Source: Spongilla lacustris (Eukaryota; Porifera; Demospongiae; Spongillida; Spongillidae). Taken from it: 64,000 bases of DNA. The position numbers and the translations under genes are program-made. Every line of letters starts with the position of its first letter. Within the stretch, counting starts at the first letter, position 1. Below the pieces are notes generated by a model that saw only the letters and a list, made by a program, of their open reading frames with translations, had not been told where the DNA came from and did not search any database. The stretch is taken from contig OX442416.1 of the NCBI GenBank assembly GCA_949361645.1, forward strand, positions 4,316,629 through 4,380,628, read 5' to 3'. Shown one piece after another: positions 13,501 to 27,800 of the stretch.

Positions 13501-16500
13501 CAATCCTACATCCCACCAATCACTTTCTCGATAGAGAAGTTTTTAATTTACTTGTATAACTTTCAGCCACTACAGGAATGCACATCCAACCCTAAACAGA
13601 ACAAGTTTTTTCCTTGCTTCAGTGGTGAGTGCTTCCAATAAGGTCTGTGGATTAAGCAGTGATGTGATATCAGCTGGGCGGGTCTTGCTGTGGCTGCGGG
13701 TAAGGTTGTTGCCAACCTCTACCACACTCCAATGTGGGCACGGCGACACACTTACACAATGCAGTCACGAAGTCTAGCTGTTGTGCCTGGTGGCCACATC
13801 TCCTACATGTTTACATGTGACCGCATGATGGATGAGATGGTCGAGTATGCTTCCATGGTACAAGGAACACTGAGAATCACCCCCTGAGGTATCTTACCAA
13901 GCCACCACTTTAAGGCAACCTGGAAAATGGGAGCAGTCAAATATAACCCAAGATGTAAAGCCAAGAAGAAGCAAAGGGGGATGAAACTGAAAGTAGATAA
14001 GACCGATCTGCCACTGATGAAAAATTTAGCAGTAGGTTGAATTGACCCAGTTTCTCTGGAAGAGCCCACTGATAGACAGACGGGGATGAAAGAAAATTTT
14101 CAGCACTGATACCATCACTTGGTGCAACCAAGCAGTTGAACATATAAAAATTGCATGAGACAGGTGTAAAGTAGAATGAGATCCATAACCCGCTGAACAG
14201 AGAAGCAGCTGGTTATTGAAGTGACAAAGATTGTAAACCCAGACCTCCTTTCTTAAACTCAAATGAGCCTTCTGCCAAGCATCATTGGAAGCGTCTATGT
14301 GCACAAGCAAAACGTTCTTCGGACACCTTCATCAAAAAAAAGCATTAGCATCCTTTATGAGGCAAGTAGGGGATGCACTAATTATTATTATAATTACAAT
14401 CATTATGAGAAATTTGAATTTAATGATAATAAAAGACTTACAATATCGCTTTGTAAATTCAAATCTGCTCCAGCACCACAGAGAATCTTTACAATTGCCT
14501 TCTGTTGAAAGGTGCTTGCATGATGCAGTGCTGTACATTTGTGCTGTGAAAATGATTCATGAATGTATTAACTGATGTGTTTGATCCTACATAAATTATT
14601 TACACACAAAATGCAATAGGCATAGACATACAGAATAAGAAAGCTGAGGCAATCAAGTGACTAAAAGGCAGACCTTTAACCCATCAACCACACAGCAGCA
14701 TAGTTTCAGTTCACAGCCAATGTGGATACCATTTATATACAGGCTCTCATTTTTTATTTGTGATAACAAATTATAGCTAAAGAATGTCTGTTGTACATAG
14801 AAAACGGTTTCACTGGATATTCAATTATCAGCCAGTGCACTCATCATTTCATTATGTGCATTATAAACTTATAACTGTGCATAGTAGGTACAGTACAATT
14901 ATACTTATATGTATATGTTTACTTATATAATTGGGACAGTTTCCACCAAATTGTATCACTATAAAGATTCTACGTTGAACAAAATGATATATTTTTTTAT
15001 CAAAGGTACAACTTTTCCTTTCAAATATTGTACATCTCTTCTCACATTTTTTTTCTAAGTTCTAATTTGGCTGATTGTTTTCCATGCCATGAGTGCAAAG
15101 ATTGCAAATCAATGCCAACAGAGTAGAATTCCATGAAAGCATGTCTAATTCATGATTTGGAAACAGACTGTACACTTTGTACGTGCACGTATTTGCGCCA
15201 ATGATTTGGGCAGTAAACGATTATATTATTGGAGAACTAGATCAAGCATCTCCATAATGGATGACATAGAAATTAATCATCTGAATAAATCAATAGCTAC
15301 AGGAGTCATCCATGTATATCCTGAATTTGACGCATTTACAACAGTAGTAAACGTGGAATTTTAACCCAATGGGTTAGGGATCTTTGCATGGAAAATAATT
15401 ACAGCAAAGGAAAAGGATGCAGAGATATACTGTTTCTTTAGATGTAGAATTTTTTTTTGGTAGTGAGGAATTAGCTGCATTAATTTGACAATTCAAGAAT
15501 ATAAACTATTGAAGTGAATTAGCAAACACATAGAATTAGTGAACACATAGAATGATGTTGACCTACAGTGTCTTGCAAATTGAGCATGGCATCCTTCTCA
15601 ATAAGAACTTCCACAATACTTTTATATCCACGACCACAAGCCAATGCGAGAGCTGTTGTTTTTTTCTGTAAATGAAATGTATCCATTTCCACAATTAATT
15701 AACATATAAAGTACTGATGTCCACATGCTGACATGGAACATCACGGCCAAACCACTTACATTATTTTGTATATTGACATTGCAGTTGGCTGCAATCAGTA
15801 TTGAGGCTATAGAAGTATGTCCAAAGGAGCTTGCAGCATGCAAAGGTGTGGATCCTTCCTGAGAAATAGTTTTATATAGTTGTAAATAGGATTATTAATT
15901 TTCTCAAACCCAATGCAATTAAATGCTTTTTTGTTTCATTGCTAATCAAACATTTAGCTGGCATTGTAAATTTGCTTTTGTGGATTATTCTGTGATGTGT
16001 TCGGATTTGATTGCAGTGACAATTGTAAAAATGTATTTATGCAAACAAAATTGATGCAATATATGCAATCAAATTTGTATCTTCATGGTGTTCGAAAGAA
16101 ATAAAATAAAATACAACACTTCCAATTACATTCTATGTACAAGTAGTATGCTTATAGGGCTAGCCATCCTCCATTCAATCCCAATCCACACATTGTACAC
16201 AAGTATCTTGATAATGCTATCTTGGTACTAGAACAGTTGAGCACGTGTTTTTTTCTGTATTGTCACTATATGTGGAATATATATGTTAAGACTTACACAC
16301 GTTTTGGCATTTGTATCAGCACCAGCATCAATCAGTGCTTGAACAATGGTTTCATGGCCACCTTCACTTGCGCAAAAAAGTGGGGATAATTTGTACTGCA
16401 GTGATTGAAGTTTTGCATGTACTCGAGGCTGTTAATTTGCAATAAACCAAATAATTCATACTTACACCCGAACACAGATTAACATCTGCCTTAGCTGCAA

Positions 16501-19500
16501 TAAGAGTATCAACTACATTACTGTGACCATGCAAACTGGCATAGCCTAGTGCTGTGAGACCATCCTGTGTAAGAGAAATGAGTAAAGCAAAAATAGTCAG
16601 TTATAATATTTGAACAATTGTGTTACTTTGAACATGCATGCACTTACTGAGCTCTGATGATTAATATCTGCCTTTGCACCTATCAATGTATGAACAACAT
16701 TCACATGACCTCTTATACAGGCGATGATTAAAGGGGATGCATTTTCCTGCAAGGAGTGATTGAAGTATATGTGAAATAAAGCAATCTGATAGAGATGGAT
16801 GCACAGCATGTAAACAATTACACTAGGATCATATCAAAATGCACCTTAGCTGCACAAATATAGATCAGCCATGCCACTAGACCTAGTTATGTGTATGTGG
16901 GTCTGTTCAGTGCAAAAAATGATTCTGTATTTGAGCAGGTTTATGCTTTATAGTGAATTTGCAGAGGCAAGCATAAAACAATCCTGCATCTTTATGAGGA
17001 AACATTTGAATTGATTTGTGCATAATTAAAAACAATAAGGTTCGATTAGAAAACAGAACCACTAGATGGTCAATTTAGGAGAGTATAAGCTCAGCTTCAT
17101 ATTATATTCCTTTTTGTCACAACTTATTTATTGATTTCTAATAACAACTTTTAAATATATTAACTGATTAGTTTTTTTTACATGTCCTTTTTTGCTTCTA
17201 CATTCACCTATATTTATTCTGTCAATTGGTTAGAGAAGTAATAGTCATTAACACTGGCTCTCCACCCATTCATTGCTTGGCACATAATAAAGCTTTTGAG
17301 GGCATGCAGACTAGATTTATAACCTTAAGTAGTGTAGCATGAATATGGGTAATAAATAAACCACTTAACCACTATTTAAAATCATAGTCTAATCGTCACC
17401 TTACAGCGTAAAATTAAATGGTGAAGCCTATTAACGTGATGATGTATAATTACAATTCATGATCACTAAAAAAACTGGGGGGCTATTGCCCCCCCCCCCC
17501 CCCCCCCCCCCCTTCGTCTATGCCCTGTACCAGTACTTCCACAGAACGTCAGAAGCGATTGCATACACTCGAAAGTGTCAAACTAAGCAACCCTGCTTGG
17601 ATGAAATACATGTACATATAGTTAACAGTAGGCCTATGCAATGGCGTGATGCCTTCGAGTCTGATTAAGGGGCTAGGCTCCAACACTTATCATATGCTAA
17701 TTGGCAACGCTTCCTAAATCTCCCCCCCCCCCACCCCCACCCCCCTGATCCGCCATTCTACATGGTACATGTACTGTACTGAATGATAGAGGACTAGAAA
17801 GCACACTGTTTGATGGAGCAGCGGCAGAACAACCACAGTGCACATGGTCTCAGCGAGGCTAGGGTATCCTCATGCTGGCATTTAAGCAGAAGTGAGCATC
17901 TTCATCAGTACACGTCATTATACAAATGCGCATTCAAACATGATATTAATTTTGAAGTGTTACGATATAATACGAATAACTTATTAACCACAAGTTATTT
18001 CTTCGACAAATCAGGTTGTTAGTATAGCTGAAGCAACTGACTATCAGAGAAAATCAAGAGTTTTAAAACCATCAGTTATGGTTTTTATGTTCAATAACCT
18101 CTACTTTTGTGATCCTTACTGATTTAAGGATGGTGCCAATAGTTAAAAAATGATGTGCCACTTCCTCCCTGTTTTAACACATGGACATTGATCATATTGA
18201 CATCATTTAAAAAAATTTATGGAGGCTATTCAGTTGCAACTGGGCATTAACATCTATGTTATCTAACTTGGATTTTTACCTGGAGATTTTTAACATTAAG
18301 GAGCATCGTTTTCTTGCAGAATGTAGCATTAGCAATAACAGAATACATGTACTTCACTTCACAATTACTGACCTTTGAGTATAAATTAACATTGCTTCTA
18401 GCAGCAAGTAGAGCATTCACCACTGCACAATGTCCATTCTGACTTGCTTGGAACAGAGCAGTGCAACCTTCCTGTGGGCATGCAATGTTAATACTTGTGT
18501 AGTATGCTCTTGGTTCTTTTTTAAAACATGATTTTGTGCATTCCATACCACATGTGTGAATTATACTTTATGTATCCTTTATGTCAACATATACATAATA
18601 TGGGACAGTTTGCACAAAAATGACTGTTTAGATATATATTTCATGGGAATTGCCCCTATATTATAATTAAAATAATGATAACAGTCTTGATTAGTCTCAG
18701 ATGTGCACAGATGTACGGCTCATATTACTACACCATCATCCCAACACCAGTACAGAATAGTGACACAGCTGATCACTTGCCTACATTTGAAGAAGTTTGT
18801 CAATTAAGATGCCCCACCTTACAGCATATTCCAGCCAAGTTCTGTCCTGCCTTTGCTCATGCATTGCCTTTTTCTTTGCAGTTGGTTTTAGAGGAGAATT
18901 CAACAGAGGCTTGGCTCAAGCTGTGTGCTCTTCCCAAAAGCTCAACAGCTCCAAAGTCTTCAAGATGGGTAAGCAGTTTACAGGCATTTTCATGCATGCC
19001 TCTGACTCAGAAATTAGCACAAAAATGGTCGTCACCAATAGGGGCGCTGAGGATTTCGATATTTTTTAATTCATTAATATTTTAATTTATATTACATAGT
19101 ACTACACATCAAAGTTAAACGCAAACTGGCTCTAGACAAATGGCCCTGGATTTGGCTCTCATCATGATCAAATTCAATCTGCCATAACTTATACTGATGG
19201 ACGTAGGCTGCCTCAGTCTAGTTGCCAGTCTTCCAGCAATAGACAGACTACATTGAGCTTCTGGTCCCCAACATCCAAAATATTCTACCACCAGCGGGAT
19301 GCAAACCCAGCCTAGCTCTTGACATTTTACCTCATTACTGTGGTGTTTTCTCTTTTGTGCCTGCATTGCTGTTGAACCTGGCATGACACATGCTACTTGA
19401 GGGTTTTGTTATTAAGTGGGGATGTGGTGCAAAGATCTATTGCTGCAGGCTTGCCAAACTCCCAGTTAGGGATGAGGATATCGGCAGAATGCATTTGCTG

Positions 19501-22500
19501 TGCTTCAAAACCCATGCTCCTTCAACTCAAAAAGGTGTCTTGGATAGAAACCACATCAGGGCCTTTTTTCCTAGCATGATGACCAATGTGGCCCAAAGAA
19601 TGGGACATGCATCATTGACAAAGTATTAATTTTTAAAATATAATAATAATAATTATTATTATATATCAGTTCATGCATAGATACACAAATCAACATGAAT
19701 CCTATCTCATACCTACATTACACATAATGCACACTCTAGATGTACCTACAACAATAGCATGCAAAGTTTAGAGAGAATTTACTACATTACTCAGTATAAA
19801 CAAAATATAAAAACATTCTCTCTGAGAAAGTTAGTGGTTATATAGGATTTGAAGGCAATGGTGGTGTAAAAAGGAAGGGAACAAGGGATTGGAGATACGA
19901 TAAACACAATATTCCGACACATGCATTTAGCACTTTAGTGTCTACATTGCACAACCCATACATACAAGTACATGGGTTTGTACATGACCAAATCCAGTTG
20001 TTGTTATTATTGCCTAGCAACACAATGTTATAATAGTTCTGTTGCAGCAGTTCTAGATTGAAACTAGCTGCTCGGTTCGATTTAACATCTGCATGTTTTA
20101 ACTGTCACAAGCAGACGCTAGCTTTTTATCCGCATTGTACCAGTGATAATGATTGCACCAAACTCGAGTCGGGAGAACTGTAAGTCTGTAACTTAAATTT
20201 GTAGTCTCCTTTTGGCATTCTTCCCGTCGTGTAGCTCTCTTATTTCGTTCCCATGAAGGCATAATGTCGAGAACAGTACGAGCTTTATTGTTCTCTTAAA
20301 GTAAATTAACAGTCTGGTATCTTGAACAAATCATTAAAATGATGTATTTCTCTTCTGGTTCGATAGCAGCAAAGAGCTACACTATCCGTTTCTCGCTACA
20401 CGGGTTATAGTAATACGTGGGTCACATTTTAAAAATGACTTCATGATACGGCACACGTTACTCGATGAATTGTATTAAATTCTGATTCAAGTTACATCAT
20501 GTAAAATTTCTGAAACCCGTTTTCCGAGCTGGAATTATATACATGTACCGAGTATCAGGATCCACGGTAATAGTGGACCCTGTTCGATTGGCTCCGTAGG
20601 AGTGGCTTTCGATCGAGCGTTTTAAAACGGTAACAAAGCGTTGCCTTTACTCGCCAGCTCGCATATAATCCATCAAAAATATGACAGATAAGCACATGTA
20701 ACATGAGCTTCGCTAAACAGTGCCGTTTACATAGAGCGACAAGTCGGCACCTAAATTCCGCCATTTAATTTTAGCTTAACTTGCGACACTCAGGAACGTC
20801 ATATTAGCTTCGAAGTGTAGCATTTTATTTCCAAACGTGCCCTTTCATACTAATAAGACCTACATATGTTAGCTGGTGATGAAATGCCGTGAAATGACTC
20901 AAGCAGGTGTAATTCATTATTGGTGAAAATTCTCGGCTGACTTAATTTACGTTGCCGTACGCACCTGCGGACAGGTTTACAACAGGCGGTTCCAATTCAG
21001 CAAAGGTGACCAAGCCAAAGAAAACTGCTCTTTAATAAGGAGAACTCTGAGTTTAAGATATCCGAAAAACTGACAAAGATAGGCCTATCAATCAGAGGCC
21101 TAGTTCTACTCAGATTACCCGATACTAATAAGAGGAATGCAAGCGTCCGGCTATACAGGGTGTCCACGAATGAACGCAACGCTTTTGATTTTGAATAACT
21201 TTTGATAGGATGGAGCAAAAAATCTGGTATTTTGAAACAAAGTTGGTCGGTTTCCTCAAATTTTTTTCCAATAATTTAATTAAAACATTATTAATAATGC
21301 TAATTAATTTTAATAAGCACAACAAATTAACTGATTTAAAAGGTCGTCTGTGTTCAGGTATCGGTTGTGAAGCTTCGATCAAAATATTGGATTTTTTCCA
21401 CCTACTAAACGGAAACTACGATCCACTGCCTATTTTTCTTCGCATACGCATGCGCACACGACCTCGTCCTAAGACTTAATCTCATAATTAAATCGCTGTT
21501 ATAGTCACGTGATAATACGGAGGCGGATCTTTAAGCACTCAGACCTGATGCCCCACCTTCTAGTGGGTGTCATCACGTGATACAATTCGAAGGCGGATGC
21601 AACTCCGTATGCCCCACCTCCTACGTGGGTGTTGCGAGTCCACTTTTAATTAGCTTTCTCTAAGCCAATTATCCATGTTTACAAGCATCGAATGTGGTGC
21701 GCCTCAATTAGCACAATCGCACAGAGAGGCAATGAACGGTGTGGTATGTACGGATTGATATGCGGTGCCATTCTGTGAGTTAGTGAATCTGAGACGCACA
21801 CACGCGGGTTAGTAGACACGCAAAAATGAAATGTAAGAATTGATCACATACCTTCCAGCTCTCTCAGAGCTAATAATAGCCTATACCAGCATCTCAAGCA
21901 GCACGCAGTAACTTGTGCGCAGACCTGATTTTGTCTCATAGCTAGGCTACATGTATATCGCTGTGTCTATGGCTTAAAGAATACTTTTGTGTCATGTGAG
22001 TGCCATTTATGGAAGCCTCGTACCATCCATATGTGAAGGGTCAGTGAGCATTCAAGCCTCCATCCAGTGCTGTTGAGGTTATCTGCTTAGAAAACCTCTA
22101 AGGGTGTGCTTTCATTTAAATTGTAACGTTGTGTGTTATTCCTTCAGTAAAAAATAACGGAATAGGTATGGGGAAAGTTCCAGTTTTAAAGAAAGACCTG
22201 TGTGCTTTGCAATCATGATGTGAGCTACCCTTAATTGTTGCTGGTTTTAGATGATAGTGTGCACAAATTCTGTTACTTAGAGTAAATTTATTTTAAAGCA
22301 CTGACAAATGTTGCAAACCTCCAGCAAGGTTGTTGATGATTTGTTTCTGCTGTGCTTTACTTTCAATGCTCCATTTTTTGAAGCTCGTGTTTGAATGATA
22401 TCATGGAAAGTGTGCCATTTAAAGATAGGGTGTGCTTTAATTTCAATGCATAAAATTAAGCTAGATACCTCGTTTTAAATAACAAACCTATGTGCTTGCA

Positions 22501-23300
22501 TCAAGTTGTAGCTATTTCCATATCATAATGTTTTTAACCTTTGCTTATGGGTATCTGTTACTTTATGCTTGACAGCCTAATATTGCAACCTACCAGTTAG
22601 GATTGGGGAAAGATGAATCATGTAGGGACAGACTGTAGTATTTAAGTGAGTCGTGTTTTTATGTTAGGGGCCGATGCTTTCGTTTTACAGTATCAGTTCA
22701 TGTGTCAAGATGATTTCATGGAAAGAGTACTAGTGCCGTTTAAAGATTGGGTGTGCTTTAATTTCAATGCATAACACATGGGTAGGCTCTCTTGTTTAGG
22801 AAATGCCTGTAGTTGTGATTTGAAGAATTGCCTTGGTATCGACTAATGCTGCAAGTAGGTTTAATTCTGATGCTGCAATTGGATTTCAGAGTAGTATTAC
22901 AGCACCATGTTGTGTTTGCTGTTGTGATGTTGCAAGCCTACATCTAGGTTTTAGATGGTGGATATAAGTGTTTGAGCCTTTTAGCTACTGCGTAACCAAG
23001 TCAATGTAGGAGTACTCTCTGCTTTAAGAATCAGATATTATTTGTCTATAGAAAAGCTTCACCGTCTAGAAAATAATAAATCACACCTGTAGGAACTCAT
23101 CTGTAGGAACTGTAGAGTATTGAAAACATTACTGTTTGAAGAGATTAATGTTGTGAGCCATTTAGCTAAGTTCCCTGGACATTGTGCATAATTTCATACC
23201 ATCCAGCAATGTGTTTGCACACAAAAGGATTTGAAGTATGTGCTTGGAAAATCCCTGTCTAAATAAGGGTGTGCTTTTATTGAAATCTTGTGAGTTTCAT

Positions 23301-23386
<86 letters not shown>

Positions 23387-24808
23387 TGTGTGTGTGTGGG
23401 TGTGCGCGCGCGCGCGCGAAATGAAAGACCTGTGTGCTTTGCAATCATGATGTGAGCTACCCTTAATTATTGCTGGTTTTAGATGATAGTGTGCACAAAT
23501 TCTGTTGCTTAGGGTGAATTTATATTAAAGCACTGACAAATGTTGCAAACCTCCAGCAGGTTTTAGATGATTTGTTTAAAGAGAAGCTGTGCTTTACTTT
23601 CGATGCTCCATTTTTTGAAGCTCGTGTTTGGATGATATCATGGAAAGTGTGCCGTTTAAAGATAGGGTGTGCTTTAATTTCAATGCATAGATTTTGAGTC
23701 TCATAGCTAGATACCTCGTTTTAAATAACAAACCTGTGTGCTTGCATCAAGTTGTAGCTATTTCCGTATCATAATGTTTTTAACCTTTGCTTATGGATAT
23801 CTGTTACTTTATGCTTGACAGCCTAATATTGCAACCTACCAGTTAGGATTGGGGAAAGATGAATCATGTAGGGACAAACTCTAGTATTTAAGTGAGTCGT
23901 GTTTTTATGTTAGGGGCCGATGCTTTCGTTTTAGAGTATCAGCTTATGTGTCAAGATGATTTCATGGAAAGAGTACTAGTGCCATTTAAAGATTGGGTGT
24001 GCTTTAATTTCAATGCATAACACATGGGTAGGCTCTCTTATTTAGGAAATGCCTATAGATCTAGTTGTGATTTGAAGAATTGCTTTAGTATCAACTTGCA
24101 TCGTGATGTGGGCCTCTTGGCTAGTTCCAGATCATGTTGTTCTTAAATTATGCATTAACAGACTTCTTTGTTATGTCGCAGTGTTTTAAAGCATTGAATA
24201 ATGTTTACAGCTTCCAGCAAGGTTTAAAATGTTTGGGAAGATAGCAGTATGTCTTAAGACAACAATTACATGCATCATGTTGTGATCCTAGCTCTTAGCT
24301 ACATGTAGTTCTCAGATGTTGCTATAATGAAATGGACTTTAGGAGATCCCTGTTGTGATGTTGCAAGCCTCCTGCTAGGTTTTAGATGGTTGGATATAAG
24401 TGTGGTGCATGTCCTTACATCAATAATATTGTGAGACTTTTAGCTACTCAGTACTGCATCACCAAGTCAATGTAGAGTACTCTCTGCTTTAAGAGACTCA
24501 GGTGTTACATGTGTATGTGTGCTCAGAAAAGCTCTGTGTTCTTGAAAATGTATGTTAAAGCTACAAATTACATATGTAGGAACTGTAGAGTATTGGCTGT
24601 TTTAAGAAAGAGATGTTGTGAGCAATTAAGTTCCCTGGACATTGTGCATGCATGTGAGCACTAAGTATCTGAGGGTATGCTTTAATTTCATACCATCCAG
24701 TTATGTGTTTGCACACAAAAGGGTTGAGCATACTGTTAAAGTATGCACTTGAAAAACTTCTAGCTAAATGAGGGTGTGCTTTTATTCAAATGTTGTGAGC
24801 TTCATGGT

Positions 24809-24866
<58 letters not shown>

Positions 24867-27800
24867 ATGTGTGCATGTGTGTGCATGTGTGTGCGTGTGT
24901 GTGTGTGTGTGTGCGTGCGTGTGCGTGTATATGTTATTGATGGTAGAGTCTCTGTTTTAAAAACCTCAGGACTGTTGTTATGGGAGGATTGACTTTATTT
25001 TTGGTTACAAGCCTCCTGCTAAGTTTCAGATGTGTATTTTTCATAGGGTTGTCGTTGCATCATGATCAGGTTGTAATTGAGCCATGTAGCTAGTTCAATA
25101 TCATAATGTTTGTTATTGCATATGCTTTAAGGCCCTCTTATTTTAATTGACTCATGTCTTTATGTCATGGTGTGCTTATCAACTCAATTGTGTCCAGATT
25201 TTAAAATGCCATTTTATAAGAGAAGGAATGCATCATGTAGCAAGTTCGCATTTCATAGTTGGACCAACATGTGGGTAGATTCTCTTGTTTTGTTATGTGA
25301 GCTTTCAATCCCTGACGAGTAAAGAAATATTTGCACCAAATGATTGTGCATGCTGCTGAGGTATGAAAACTGCTGTGTTAAATGAGGGTGTGCTTTCATT
25401 GACAATGTAAAGTTGTAAGCTTCAAGCAGTGTGTTGCTGTACATGTACGTTTTAGCTAGATGGATGGGGAAGGTTGCTTCTATATCATAGTGTGGGCTGT
25501 TCTTTATATCAAGCTGCTTAAAAAAATTCCTGTTGTAATGTTAGGGAATTTACTTTCATTTTTAAGCACTGGCAAATGGTATAAGCCTCCAGCAAGAGTT
25601 TAGATCATTTGTTTTAAAAGAAGGTGCGCTTTATTTTCAATTCCCACCCCAGATCCTTTTTTGGTGCTTATGAATGGATGGGCTCTCTTCTTCTTAAATG
25701 CACAACTCAGACGAGCCTTGTTGTGATATGAAGGAGTGTTTTCATTACAAGATATAGTTACAAGCCAGCAGTTAGGTTCACAATGCTTGGATTTAAGAGT
25801 GGTGCATGACATTGTTTCATGTTACAAGCCCATTAGCTAGTTCCCAGGTTATGGTGGGCATCATATTTTTATGTGCTTTCATTTCATTGCATTGAGTGAT
25901 GTAATACGTTGCACAAGGTAAATGTGTTTAAGGTAATATGTAATATTGTGAGTTTCTTTTTAAAAGAGTAGTCTAGGTTTTACATGGTTGTGAAGAAAAG
26001 AGGTGTGCTTTGCATGATGATGTTAGCCTCTTAGCTAGCTCCCAGATCACAATTTGTTCTTATGTTTATGTTGAGAGTATGCTCTTTTATTTAAGACATT
26101 CACGTTGTACATGTATGTTAGGGAGTGCTTTCATTTCAGAGTATATGTGTTGAGCCTCTAGCTAGGTGTTAAATGATTTGGAAGACTGCTGTGTTAAGAG
26201 GAGTGCTTTAGTTTGAATGCATCATGTTGCAAACTTCTCATCCAATATCCCAGTCTGTTGCTTATGTATGAGTATTTATCTTATTTAAGTTCTCAAACTC
26301 CATGAAAGGTTGTGCTTTTATTTCATAGCATCCAGTTATGCAATGTTGTATGTGCTAAGAAAATCCCTGTGTTAAATAAGGGTGTGCTATTTATTGTAGT
26401 ATTGTGAGCTTCTAGCTTTAATTTGTGATTCCTTTAAAATTACATGTAAATAGTAGTCTCTGTATAAATATATATCTGATGAGTGGGAAGTGCCATTTTA
26501 AGAGAGGGCGTGCTTTGATTCATCACGTTGCCTACATATATGTATGGGTAGACACTCTCTTCTTTAAGAGACTCCTGTTTTCAAGCATCACATTTTCGGA
26601 TGATTAGATGCATCATGTTGTGAGGTACCTAGCTGGTTTCCAGATTATGTACATAAATATTAATATTATTGGCTGCTTTGCTTTAAGAGACTCTTGTGTG
26701 CATTCATTTCAAAGCTATCTGTAATAAAATTTTGAACTATTGCTTAGAAAACCTCTGCATTAAATGACGGAGTGATGATTGGGAAGAATGCTGTTTTAAG
26801 ACAGCAGCTGCTTTAATGCATCCTGTTTTAGCCCCTAAGCTATTTACAGATATGATTAAGCTGGGGTTTAAGGTTTTATGTGATATGCACGTTGCGTGTT
26901 CCAGTTTTCATAGTGAGGCTATGTGTGCAGGGGTAGATTCTCTGGGGTTTTTTTTTGTTTTTTGTTTTTTGTTATGTGAATATGTGCTTTCAATACAGAC
27001 AGTAATTTAATTGAAAAATTTACACATGCTGTTAAAGTTTGTGCTTGGAAGAGCTCTGTGTTAAGTTAGCCGAGCTTTCATGATACAAATGCTGTAAGCT
27101 TAACTTAGAGCTGTGTCACTTTTGTGTGTTATTCCTTTAAAAGTAAGGTTAGGGGTATTCTCTGCTTAAAAATACTGGCTGTGTAAGATTACAGTTTTAA
27201 GTTAAGAGAGGTGTACTTTGCATCATAATGTGTTAGTTTCCAGATCACAACTTATGCTGTTGGTTATGTATGGTCAGGCTCTCGTCTCATGGAGACACGT
27301 GTTGTGTGCTTTCATTTTTAAGTATCAACTATGTTGCAAGCCGCATAGATTTCCAAGGCATGGATTTAAGAGTGGTTAGTTTTAAGGTCATAGTGTCAGT
27401 GCTCAAGTATGGGTAGACCAGCTCACAACTTTAATAGATTCCTGTCGTTATGTTGCCTAGAAAATGTCTGTGTTAAATGAGGCTGGTTGTACTAGCTTTC
27501 AACATGTATGAACTGTCACAACATTCATCTTCAATGAAAGCACACCCTTATTTTAAATATATATATATATTTTTTAAAGTACGAATGCACAGTCATCATG
27601 TGTGACATTACACTACAACCTGGGACATCATCATACAGGCACATTCTACTACATGTACATTTTTAAAAAATCTACATGTACATGTATTTGAAGAGCATAT
27701 GGGAACATGGAAGACATACACTGTAGTGAGTACCTTGCTGAGTAAAACAGATGGTGAACTTATATCAGTAACATCTCTCACATTAAGGAACAATGTAAAT

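Larger units (their letters stand above)
21156..26600. repeat. Giant foldback, left arm
   Basis: Recurrent words such as GGGTGTGCTTTAATTTCAAT, GCCTCCAGCAAGGTTT and TCATGGAAAGTGTGCC return at irregular 100-200 bp intervals. A larger block, 22,195 to about 23,420, is repeated from 23,427 (1,232-bp offset). No open frame of note. The inner limit is approximate. Confidence 0.8.
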
